The notes below the pieces were generated by a model, which did no database searches, was not told the DNA's origin, and saw nothing but the letters and a program-made list of their open reading frames with translations. A stretch of 64,000 bases of DNA, taken from Isochrysis galbana (taxonomy: Eukaryota > Haptophyta > Isochrysidales > Isochrysidaceae). This document shows positions 32,866 to 42,311 of this stretch, piece by piece; the first letter of the stretch is position 1; every line of letters begins with the position of its first letter. A program made the position numbers and the translations under genes. The stretch is from NCBI GenBank assembly GCA_018136815.1, contig CM030932.1:1708793-1772792 (forward strand), read 5' to 3'.

Positions 32866-35157
32866 ATGGGGCACATCCAAGAAGATAGAGTTAAAAGGGA
32901 GGTGGGTCCATCTTGCCCGATGGTCGAGGAGAGCGCGGAGGTGTCGTCGCGCGTGGTGGAGGACCGCGAGGCGCTCAGTCGGCGGGTGAGCTTTGTGCTT
33001 CCCCGCCGCCCTACTCGTCCACCAACCCACTCCGTCCGTGTGAGGGTGCTCAACCCACTACCAGACATTGCAGAGACCACCTCTCAGACCGATAATGAGG
33101 CTGGTTTTTCAGCCTTCGCCGCAACAGCTGTGGCGGACGGCAGCAGGCCGAATCAGGCGGAGCCGTACCTCTACTCCCCCAATAAATTGATTCACATGCT
33201 CCACTGGAAGACCATCCGTGGCATAGGGCCCGGACTGGCGAATGTGGGTCAGACGAGTTACGTCAATGCTGTCCTACAGGCAAGCCTATGCTGCCTTGCC
33301 AAGTAGCCATCCTGGCCATTATTGAATGCTGACACCTCGCCGTCCGAGTCGTGTTTGCTCATGGCAGGTGTTGGCGTACCTGCCACCCATTGCTCATCTT
33401 TGTAAGGAGCGCTCCCATTCTTGCTTCTGTCGTGCACTGGGCTTTTGCGCCTTTTGTGAGCTTGAGGGGGTCATCAATTCCATTCACAGCTCCTCCGAGC
33501 GAGCGATCTCTCCCATCAAAATCGTTCAGAGCATGCGTCTGATAGCCAAACATTTTCGTCCCGGCATACAACAAGATGCTCACGAATTCCTTATCTTCCT
33601 TGTCGAGAAGCTGCAGGCAGCTTCATTGTCAACAAGTACCGCGAGTGAGGTGGAGATAGCACGATCTGCCCATACTACCGCCATCTCCCAATTATTTGTG
33701 GGACGCATCTGTTCAACTGTTCGATGCCTGCGAGCCGGACATACCTCTGAATCTTGGGAAACATTCACTTGCCTCCCTGTCAATATTTACAAAGTCCAGT
33801 GCGTCCGCACTGCGTTGCGCCGCTTCTCATCGCCCGAATTCATACGGAACGAGGACCGCTACCTGTGCCAAGAGTGCATGGAACTCGGCGATGCAAGCAA
33901 ACACCTGAGCGTTGGGGCCATACCACACGTTCTTGTGCTACAACTGAACCGCTTCAAGCATACCAGGTGCGTGTCAGATTTTCATCCGGTTCGCGATCGA
34001 TCCAGATATCCTTGTACGTCTCTAATGATTGCGCCCCTGGGTGTTATCGTAGGCAAGGTGGTGTGGAGAAACTCTCACACAAGGTTGACTTTGATGAGTC
34101 CATCGATCTTTCCGATTATGGCTTGCCATGGCATCAGGCGTCGATAGAACATCATCATCAGACAAAGCTGCCCTTAGCGTACCGCCTGCACGCGGTGATA
34201 GTTCATCAAGGCCAAACCCCGCAGTCGGGCCACTATTGCTGCTACGTTCGTGCACCCTCGGAGATTTGGTACCAAGTTGATGATGACACTGTGCGTCAGG
34301 TGTCTCTTCAACGCGTCCTGCAAGATCAGGCTTACCTTCTTTTCTATATGCGCGCGGTAGAGCCGACTACTTTAGACGTCGAGCCAGCTCCTAGTGAGCG
34401 GCAACACGTCTCAGTTTCATCGTGCTTGGTTGAAGCCCATGTTCCTGCAACCACGGATCGCCCCGAGGTTTTGGGGGGTCCAGCTGAACAAGAACGAGCC
34501 ACCGAGGGTGGTCAGACTCGTGACAGCAGCCAATCTATGCCTGCACCATCTTTGTCCAGGAGAAGGCCATTTGCACGTGTGGACCCCGGTTCCTCGTCTC
34601 AGTCCCGATGTTTGAAGCTCGGAGGCTTAGTTTCAATGCCACAAATTAGACTTCTACCTCGAAACTGGTCACGAATTCTGACTAGAACGGGGTTAACGGG
34701 CTTAGGGTCGTTGAGAGTGGCGGACGTTTCGCGACGCTGCATCTCTGCTTCAGCATCCGAGCGGATGCGTGGCGCGAAAATGGGAACCATCGAACACTGG
34801 GAGTTTTCTACAAGGATTTTGGAGGAGCATGTGCCAGCACCCACTTCGCCAAGGGCGTCAATGCCCGCAACATTAGTGCTCCCCATGGCCTCGAAGACGA
34901 ACATCTCTCCTTTCAAGGCTCACGTTGGCACCTGGGATGATATCACCATATCTGCCGAGGAAGAACGCATAAGAAGTGAGGAGGCCCGAGCCATTGGCTC
35001 ACGGAAACGGCAACGTTTTTACGACCACCACGAGGCGGATTACGACCGCGGGAAGCTCAAAAAGCCCCTTCGACAGGCAGCGGCCCAAGCTGCCGAGACG
35101 GCGGCGCGATCCTCCACATCGAGGCGGGGCTTCAAGTTGCGTCGAGAGCGCAAATGA
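32866..35157 (+). CDS. USP36/42-like ubiquitin-specific protease family member with Ser at the catalytic Cys
   Basis: Three exons (32866-33279, 33368-33966, 34053-35157) encode 705 aa. The C19 peptidase fold is clear. The Cys box is GPGLANVGQTSYVNAVLQ. It is followed by QDAHEFL, paired Cys (CFCRALGFCAFCELEG and YLCQECMEL), LQLNRFKH, and the His box LHAVIVHQGQ...SGHYCCYVR with WYQVDDDTV. In active family members the Cys box is GNTCF or GQTCF; here Cys is replaced by Ser (codon AGT), so it may bind ubiquitin without cleaving it. His and Asp positions are kept. Intron 1 is GC-AG (CAG/GCAAGC). The C-terminal third is basic and Arg/Ser-rich, like nucleolar USP36. Family assignment is firm; loss of activity is inference. 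Confidence 0.88.
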
Positions 35158-35699
35158 TGTGAAGTCATGAGATGCCATTGTTCTAAAGCTAGCGGAGACC
35201 CGCAGCGAAGCAGAAGGCCGGCAAGCGAGGCCAACGTGGAGTGAGGATGCGACCTGGAACCCTTGGCCCCAATGACGACGTGGGACACTCCTATGACAAT
35301 CCAATGCTTGGCCGATGTAAATCTTTGTTCACAATTTTTCTCGTGATCGCCATGCTCCGGGCACCTCTCTTCTACCCCTCTCCCACAGCCACAGCCCATC
35401 CCGGGGAGTCGAATCATTGTAGTTGCTCATTGATAGTGACTCACGCTAGACGTTGCAAGAGGCACACGGGGGAACGACTTTGAAGCCGAGGGGTACTCTC
35501 CTCCCCACCCCCGAGAAGGGGAAGGGCGGTGAGCGGTGAAATGGGGTGCTCAACGCCGACCTTATGGGACGGGTGGGGTGTGGGGGGAGGGGAGTCCCCC
35601 CCATCCACATCTCGAATTACATTTTGCTACCACGGGCACGGGCGGACATGGGCCACTATGCACTAGCTGTGGCAAGGCACGAATGCCTGTATTAGGGCG
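35158..35699. other. Intergenic spacer
   Basis: This is the 3' flank of the USP36-like gene, with G-rich patches near 35500-35600. No gene is supported. Confidence 0.4.
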
Positions 35700-35716
35700 G
35701 TCAAAACCCTTATAAT

Positions 35717-36472
35717 TTTAACTTCTTAATAGTCTCACCGCACACGCGGCCGTGGACCCTCTACTTTCTACTCACGCAGCAAACCTTTCTACACCCCCTC
35801 TCTCCCGGCCCTTTCCCCCCCGCCATCAGGCGACTCCCCCCGTGCACTACTAGGGGGATAGGGGAAAAGGGCTTAGATATGGTCGGTGGCCCGCGCCCCC
35901 CCCCCGTGATCCGTTCCCCCCTTCCTCCTATGCCTACCGGGCTGGCGGCGTCCTCAGTCCCGACTTCTCCTGTAAACAGGTGCGGGACTTACATATTTTC
36001 CGGTGAGCGGAGCCCTCGCTCCGCCCACCCCCTTCTCCGCGCTCTCTCTCCCCTCTCCTGCAGGCGCGCGCGATGGCGCGCCTGCGGCAGGCCTGCAGCT
36101 GCCTCTGGCGACCCCTGGAGGCTCCTGGAGGCCAGCTCAGGGGGCAGAGGAGGCTGGGGCTGGGCCCTGGTCTCCCCTGCCTCTCCCTCGCTGGCGCTCC
36201 TGGGCCTCAGGGGCCCCCACTCTGCACCTGTCTGCCTGTCGAACAGGGGGGAGGGGGGGTTGGAGCGATGGGCTGGCCACGAGGGGCCAGGACGCGCGAA
36301 TCAGGCGAGCCTGTCAGGGAGAGAGTGGGTCAGCATGGCAGTGGCCTCCTGGCTCCTGGCAAGCCATCAGGCATGCCAGGAGAGTGGGTGGTTCCTCCCC
36401 CATGGCAGGGGAGGAGTGGAGAGGGGGGGGGGCTCGTGCCCCCCCATGGGCGAACTAAGTATAAACTTAGTT
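35717..36472 (-). mobile_element. Family A retroposon, full length, minus orientation
   Basis: It is flanked by GTCAAAACCCTTATAAT (35700-35716) and the same sequence with two extra A residues (36473-36491). It starts on the plus strand with an AT-rich tail, then CTTAATAGTCTCACCGCACACGCGG. It ends with GAACTAAGTATAAACTTAGT, the reverse complement of the family A head. Confidence 0.82.
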
Positions 36473-36814
36473 GTCAAAAAACCCTTATAATATTCTTACC
36501 TCACATGCGGCCATGGACCCACTACTAAAAAAAACTTTTTAAAATCTTCTCGCCTCACACGTGGCACTGAAGTCGCGTTCCGTCGAAAGAGGACCAGGTT
36601 GTAATTTTGTTTTTGCTTAGAATGTTATGTTTTGAGAATTAGTTTTGTTTTTGCTTATACTATTATGTTTTGAGACTTTTCGCCTATCAAATAAGGCAAA
36701 TTACGAAACCTGAGTATTGAGTGTCCACTGTAATATTGCTATATCTAGACAAAAAAGTACGAAACTACCACCTGGTCCGTCTATGGTTGAGGGAACGTCG
36801 CGGGGGGGGGGGGG

Positions 36815-37252
36815 CACGCCGTGCGTGCGTGTGGCGCGATGTGCATCAGGCCCCCCCGCGGGGACGCCGTGCGTGCGCATAACAACTTTTCTTACCTACG
36901 GTGCCCTCTGGTAACCGAGGCATACAATTACGTAAACAGGCAATATAACAAGAGTCTCTCATGGGAAAGATGTGATGATGAGTTGCAATCACCCAGGTGC
37001 ACGCCGTGCGTGCGTATGGCGCGATGTGCATCGGGTCCCCCGCGGGGACGCCGTGCGTGCGCATAACAACTTTTTCCGCTACGGTGCCCCTGTGGTACCC
37101 GAGACACACAATTTCGTAAACAGGCAATATAACAAAGATCTCTCACGAGACAGGTGTGATGAGTTGCAATCACCCATGTGCACGCCGTGCGTGCGCACGG
37201 CGCGATGTGCATCGGTTCCCCCCGCGGGGGCGCCGTCCGTGCGTGCGCATAA
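36815..37252 (+). repeat. Family C tandem array, about 2.4 units of roughly 183 bp
   Basis: The unit start CACGCCGTGCGTGCG recurs at 36815, 37000 and 37181 (spacings 185 and 181). Each unit has GATGTGCATCGG/AGG, a CCCGCGGGG palindrome, GCGCATAACAACTTTT, a GTAAACAGGCAATATAACAA block and GAGTTGCAATCACCCA. A CGTTCCGTC motif lies upstream at 36576. Similar units occur at 1-270 and 47400-47800. Confidence 0.8.
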
Positions 37253-38006
37253 ATAAAATAAACCTTTTAATAGTCTCACCGCACACGCGGCCGTGGACCC
37301 TCTACTTTCTACTCACGTAGGAAACTTTCTACACCCCCACTTCCCCGGCCCTTCTCCCCCCGCCATAAGGCGACTCCCCCCGTGCACTACTAGGGGGATA
37401 GGGGTGAAGGGCTTAGATATGGTCCGGTGGCCCGCGCCCCCCCCCGGTGATCATTCCCCCCCTTCCTCCTGTGTCTCCGAGTGGGCGGCGGTCTCAGCCC
37501 CGACTTATCCTGTAAACAGGCGCGGGACTTACCTATTTTTCGGTGAGCGGAGCTCTCGCTCCGCCCACCCCCTTCTCCGCGCTCTCTCTCCCCTCTCCTG
37601 CGGCACGCGCGATGGCGCGCCTGCGGCAGGCCTGCAGCTGCCCCTGGCGACCCCTGGAGGCTCATGGAGGCCAGCTCTGGGGGCAGAGGAGGCTGGGACT
37701 GGGCCCTGGTCTCCCCTGCCTCTCCCTCGCTGGCGCTCCTGAGCCTCTGGGGCCCCCAATCTGCACCTGTCTGCCTGTCGACCAGGGGGGGAGGGGGGGT
37801 TGGAGCGATGGGCTGGTCACGAGGGGCCAGGATGGGGGAATGGGGCGAGCCTGTGGGGAAGGGAGTGGGTCAGTAGGGCAGTGGCCTCCTGGCAAGCCAT
37901 CAGGCGTGCCAGGAGGATGGGTGGTTCCTCCCCCATGGCAGGGGAGGAGTGGAGAGAGGGGGGGGCTCGTGCCCCCCCATGGGTCAACCAAGTATAAACT
38001 TAGTTG
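37253..38006 (-). mobile_element. Family A retroposon inserted into family C sequence
   Basis: A 15-bp duplication, CGTGCGTGCGCATAA, lies at 37238-37252 and 38007-38021. The duplicated target is itself family C unit sequence, so this element landed in the array. The plus strand starts with ATAAAATAAACCTTTTAATAG, then CTCACCGCACACGCGG, and ends CAACCAAGTATAAACTTAGT. Confidence 0.85.
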
Positions 38007-38269
38007 CGTGCGTGCGCATAACGCATTACAACTTTTTCTCCTACTATGAAGGTGCACGCCTATCATGGATACATCCATGATGGGTGGGATCCTGAACGTT
38101 GCTATCACCCGAAATAGGGACACTCGTGAAAGTCGCGTTCCGTCAAAAGAGAGCCAGGTTGTTTTTTCGTATCAGTGTTTTCTTTTTGGGTAGCCACGAC
38201 AATATTATTATTACAAAGCTAATCACGCTCCCCCACTCTCTACACACGCGGTAACCCCCAGCTACGCGG

Positions 38270-38405
38270 GCTGAGTGAGTTTTCATCTTCTTCGTCTTTT
38301 TCTCACATCCCTCTTCCTCAATGTCGTTCTGTTGGCAGGCGACGATGTCGCTTGGCTGATCTTGGGTGGCGAGGTCCGTGACGCGTGCGAGGACGGACTC
38401 CTATT
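38270..38405 (-). repeat. Short copy of the 3' end of the decayed gene at 62303-63224
   Basis: TTTTCATCTTCTTCGTCTTT, AATGTCGTTCTGTTGGCA, ATGTCGCTTGGCTGATC and GGTGGCGAGGTCCGTGA occur here and at 62308-62450 in the same order. Both copies are preceded by a GTCGCGTTCCGTC motif (38132 and 62167), which suggests they belong to one larger duplicated or mobile unit. Confidence 0.65.
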
Positions 38406-38539
38406 CGCTGTATAAATAAGCGTCGTACCCGTACACCCGTACTCCGCTTAGGAGGGGGTATTATGGATACATCCATTATCCATTCGCTTCTACTCTTATA
38501 ATCTCCTTGCGTGGGGAGTCCTGCAGCTTCTCCTGCAGC

Positions 38540-38660
38540 CCCCCCCGCGGGTCTTACGGGTTCCCCCGCCGCTTTCCCCCCGCGGGTCTTACGGGTTCCC
38601 CCGCCGATCTTACGCGGGTCTTACTTCGGGTTCCCCCGCAGATCTTACGGGCTCTTCTCC
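38540..38660 (+). repeat. Short tandem repeat, GGGTCTTACGGGTTCCCCCG type
   Basis: About four imperfect units of roughly 25-35 bp, each with GATCTTACG or GGGTCTTACGGG and GGTTCCCCCGC. It is non-coding and adjoins sequence with no recognised gene. Confidence 0.7.
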
Positions 38661-38849
38661 CGTCGTTCTCTCATTTCTTTGCACGTGGTTGTCGCGCGCG
38701 TTCTACTGTGTTACTATAAGTGTCGCGCGCATTACCGTGAATGTGCGTGCGTGCAAATGTAGGAAATCTTATCCGTTTGAGATTATTCTGGCGATGGGTT
38801 CGGCGATGGCGCTCTGCATGCATCGCACAAGCCGCGATGGTTGCCGCAT

Positions 38850-39290
38850 GGGCACCACCGCGATAAGCACCAGGCCCCCCCATGCTGCACCTGTTTGCCT
38901 GTCGACCAGGGGGGGAGGAGGGGTTGGAGCGATGGGCTGCCCACGCCGGGCCAGGACGCGCGATTCAAGCGAGTCTGTAGGGAGGAGAGTGGGCACCACC
39001 GCGATAAGCACCAGGCCCCCCCATGCTGCACCTGTTTGCCTGTCGACCAGGGGGGGAGGAGGGGTTGGAGCGATGGGCTGCCCACGCCGGGCCAGGACGC
39101 GCGATTCAAGCGAGTCTGTAGGGAGGAGAGTGGGTCAGCAGTCAGCAGGGCGGTCTGCTCCTCGCAAGCCATAAGGATTTGGCGTGCCAAGAGCGTGGGT
39201 GGTTCCTCCCCCACAGCAGGGGAGGAGTGGAGGGGGGGGGGGGGGGGGGCTCGTGCCCCCCCTGGGCGGACCAAGTATAAACTTAGTTGT
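38850..39290 (-). repeat. Partial family A copy with an internal 141-bp tandem duplication
   Basis: The 141-bp block starting GGGCACCACCGCGATAAGC at 38850 is repeated at 38991 without visible change, so the duplication is recent. The rest is the head-proximal part of family A in minus orientation, ending GACCAAGTATAAACTTAGTTG. Confidence 0.8.
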
Positions 39291-39709
39291 GTGAGGGCGG
39301 TCAAGCACAGGGTTTTTTATTAGGTGTCACGTGTATTGTAAATCATGGCATTGTCATGGAAACTTGGCACTACAGCACGGCCCCAACTCCCCCAATCAAA
39401 TGCAGCTAACTCCCCCAATCAAATGCAAGCGAATTATTTCGCGCCCCTTCTAAATGGCGTGTGCCTTAACACCCGATCGCCAAACGTCATGTGAAGCAAA
39501 TGGATTTGCCCGTTGAAGAACCAAAGCACAGCGAGCAAGAACATGCACATGCATGTATGCATGCGCATGTGCCGTTCAAGTGCCAGATTTGGAGCGCGAG
39601 TCGGTATGCAACATGCGCATTTCCAATGTGCAATCGCCCAGATAAATCTTGCCATGCGAAAAACCGCGCTCGAACCGTGTGCCCTGGCCATGAAATGCCA
39701 GCGCTGCCC
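39291..39709. other. 3' flank of the small membrane-protein gene
   Basis: No separate gene is supported. A CATGCATGTATGCATGCGCATG stretch at 39547-39568 is palindromic. A duplicated CAATCAAATGCA lies at 39395-39427. Confidence 0.35.
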
Positions 39710-40075
39710 CTAGGCAAGGATCAGCGACACAAGCAGCCAAAGAGAAAGGGCCCCCGCGACTCCGATGACGACCTTCCCTTGGAGTGGGATTTCCCCGGAC
39801 GCGGCAAAATTTTCTTTGCTGAAGAAGTCGACCATTCCCTCCTGCTCTCCTGTCAGGGGCGTTGGGCTCTGGAAGAAGAGGCGACCCTCGCCGCGTTCGA
39901 ACGCTGCGCGCTCTGGAGAAGGTTCACGTTCTTCATTAGGCTCTGCGTCCTTCATGGCGAATGCGTGCGTGCGGAGCACACGCGGATGTGCCGCCACACC
40001 CATACGTCCCGTCATGCTCACCGCCGAGATGGTAGACAGGAGAGAGAAGCAAAGTAGGGTGAGCAGAGCTGGCAT
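39710..40075 (-). CDS. Small single-pass membrane protein with leader peptide, possibly plastid-targeted
   Basis: It encodes 121 aa, with ATG at 40075 and stop at 39710. The N terminus MPALLTLLCFSLLSTISAVS is a good signal peptide. It is followed by a basic stretch (GRMGVAAHPRVLRTHAFAMK) that could act as a transit segment in an alga with a complex plastid. The middle is acidic and Pro-rich (EPNEEREPSPERAAFERG), then EGMVDFFSKENFAASGEIPL. The C-terminal GKVVIGVAGALSLWLLVSL is one transmembrane helix ending at the stop. I do not recognise the family; a thylakoid or envelope tail-anchored role is inference. Family B copy 5 starts about 150 bp upstream. Confidence 0.6.
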   Translation of the reverse strand: MPALLTLLCFSLLSTISAVSMTGRMGVAAHPRVLRTHAFAMKDAEPNEEREPSPERAAFERGEGRLFFQSPTPLTGEQEGMVDFFSKENFAASGEIPLQGKVVIGVAGALSLWLLVSLILA

Positions 40076-40226
40076 TAGGCCGGCCCGCCCCTTGTGGGTG
40101 AGACTGGAAGATGTACTCCTACAAAAGTACTCCTAGTACCTAGTACCTATTTTGAAGCGTTCACTCAAGGTGATACAATCAATATGGATCATAACCCTAA
40201 CGTCTATCATCCTGGACCTAAGAGTA

Positions 40227-40605
40227 TGTCAGAGTTTTCTTGTTGTCCTAGTTTAATCCTAGTACTGGGGCACCGTGCCTCATCCGCAACGGAGCCCCTA
40301 CCCCGCGATGGGGGTGTGCGCGGTTGGTGCATGGTTCGTCCAGTGTATGTGGCAAGGGATGCTAGATGCTAGCCAAGAAGCAAGAAGACCTCATACAAGA
40401 CTTCAATTTCTAACGTGGTACGTGGTACCCCCGCCGAGAGACCACTCCAACTTCTGCAACACTAGCGCGCTCGACGACGCCGCTCAAGGGTGTTACACCA
40501 CAACGAATAGACTCGACGAATTCGTTTCAAATCTTTTCTTCGACTCAACGGCCGCCGACCGCCGACCGCCGACCGCGCCACACGCTCCTCCAAGTGGTGA
40601 ATAGG
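40227..40605 (-). repeat. Family B copy 5, upstream of the gene at 40075
   Basis: On the minus strand it reads, in order, GAGGAGCGTGTGGCGCGG, a CGGTCGG triplication, a GTCGAGTCTATTCGTTGTGG block, GTCTCTCGGCGGGGGTACC, CTAGCATCCC, ACACCCCCATCGCGGGGTAG and ATTAAACTAGGACAACAAG, ending GACATAC. The end faces the ATG at 40075 at a distance of about 150 bp. Confidence 0.8.
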
Positions 40606-41243
40606 AATAGAGAAAGTAGAAAGATACAAAGACACACGATTCTCAGCAAGGCCTTTTTCTTTGCGGACACGACGGACTCGGCTAGGACTGCCCGAGCGGG
40701 AATGGGCAAACAGCCGAAGAAAAGGATAGAAAAAAAAACATCTGAAGATTCTGTGGCTGGGCTACACACCTACTAGTACTAGTTTCGGGTCTTCCCTTCA
40801 CTACGAACACCGCCCTTATCTTCCCTCCCTCCACCTCTTTCCCTGCCCCCCTTCATTCCTTTTTCTTCGGTTTCCGGGGCCCGGCCTTGGTACTTGGTAC
40901 ACTACCTAAGGCCTGGTTCGCTGAGTGTGGAGTGTGGGGTCCGGGCAGGCCTTTTGATCTGTTGCTTTGTTGTGCGTGCCCGCCCGAGGAAAAGGATAGA
41001 CATGAGGGATCTATACCCTCTCTCTTTTCTTTTCACGATAGGATAGGCAAACAAAACAAACTAGAACCCAACGCCAACGCAGAGCTCCTAACGCTAACTA
41101 CCGCGCTGCTGGGAGTGGCGCGTGGCGCATATATATAGTAGCCGGGGAACCCGAAACAAACCGCGCCTGAGAGGTGACCACACTTGTGGACAGTGGACAG
41201 ACACTCACGCGCAACGACACAGCGAAACCCGACAGGCCCATAC
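40606..41243. other. Gene-poor spacer
   Basis: No gene is supported. CATCTGAAGATTC after a poly-A run at 40731-40752 matches 19389-19412. CCTTCATTCCTTTTTCTTCGG at 40849 is another copy of a recurring motif. Confidence 0.35.
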
Positions 41244-41261
41244 GAGACACAATAAAACCAA

Positions 41262-42135
41262 TAAATAAAATAATTAATGTTATATCCTAGCCAACCCCAC
41301 TAGCTAATTGGACACAACTTTTCCGTCCCGGAATCCCGCCATGCCTGACGAGCCAGGTGTCCGAGTGCTACCGGGGGGAGGGGGCGGTGCCCCCTCCCCC
41401 CGATATTCGTCCTCCCCCCAGTGCACGCACCGACCCCGCGCACCCCAGCACGTCCTCTCCTCGAGTCCACGCTGGGGGAAAACCCCTTTCGGGTAAAAAC
41501 AACGCAGGGGGGGGGGGGCACTCATGAATAGGAGCCCAGAAACGCTAATTTCTCCTCGCAAGAGCGAGTGGCCGCGGCGAGCCGCGGCCCTTCCCTCCTG
41601 GTTCTGGCGCCCCCGTCTTCTCTTACCCAAACGGGGCGAGAAGACACGTAAACGCCGGAGGGGAGAGCTGCCACTCCCCCCTCCCCTCCCTCTTCCCTTT
41701 TCCTCCTCTCTTCCCTGCGGCGGGGGCCCATGGCGCGCGCCTGCGGCCCCTCTTCAGGTCCCCAGGAGGCCAGCAGGGGCCTGGGAGCGCAGCTCAGGGG
41801 GCAGGTGAGGCTAGGGCATGGCCCTGGCCCCTCCTGCCTCTCCATCGCTGGCTCTCGAGCCCCTGCCTGCCAGTCGACTGGAGCTGGCTGGGGGGTCCTG
41901 ATCAGGGGGGCCCAGGGGGAGGAGGGGCTGGTCAGAGGGATGGGCTGGCCACGACAGGCCAGGGCGGGCGAATCAGGCGTGCCTGTGGGGAGAGGGATGG
42001 GTCAGCATGGCAGTGTTCTCCTGGCAAGCCATCAGGCATGCCAGGAGAGTGGGTGGTTCCTCCCCCAGCGGGGGAGGAGTGGAGAGAGGGGGGGGCTCGT
42101 GCCCCGCCATGGGTGAACCAAGTATAAACTTAGTT
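41262..42135 (-). mobile_element. Family A retroposon with a family D tail
   Basis: A perfect 18-bp direct duplication, GAGACACAATAAAACCAA, lies at 41244-41261 and 42136-42153. Between them a family D block (41280-41525) and a family A block (41530-42135) form one insertion. The plus strand starts with TAAATAAAATAATTAATG and D, and ends with GAACCAAGTATAAACTTAGTT. So this copy has the A head but D in place of the TTAAAAGG tail. Confidence 0.85.
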
Positions 42136-42311
42136 GAGACACAATAAAACCAAGAAGTATAAGCCAGCCGCGCACACCACGCACTCAAAAGGCCTGCCCT
42201 GAACCCGCACTCTGAACCAGGCCCACGGTAACGCACCTGGGCCACACCCCGGATACCAAGAACAAAGGAATGATGGGGGGATGGGGGGAAAGGGAGGAGG
42301 TGGAGGGAGGG

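Noticed and set aside
35728-36472. Helitron interpretation of the family A ends
   Set aside because: There is a GC hairpin near the end but no CTRR terminus, and the elements have 15-19 bp target duplications, which Helitrons do not make.
36815-37252. CRISPR-like array
   Set aside because: Units of about 183 bp with no short direct repeats and variable spacers; a tandem satellite-type repeat in a eukaryotic genome.
39491-40057. Plus-strand frame of 188 codons opposite the small membrane protein
   Set aside because: The minus frame has a signal peptide and a terminal membrane helix; the plus frame is His/Arg/Cys-rich with no motif.
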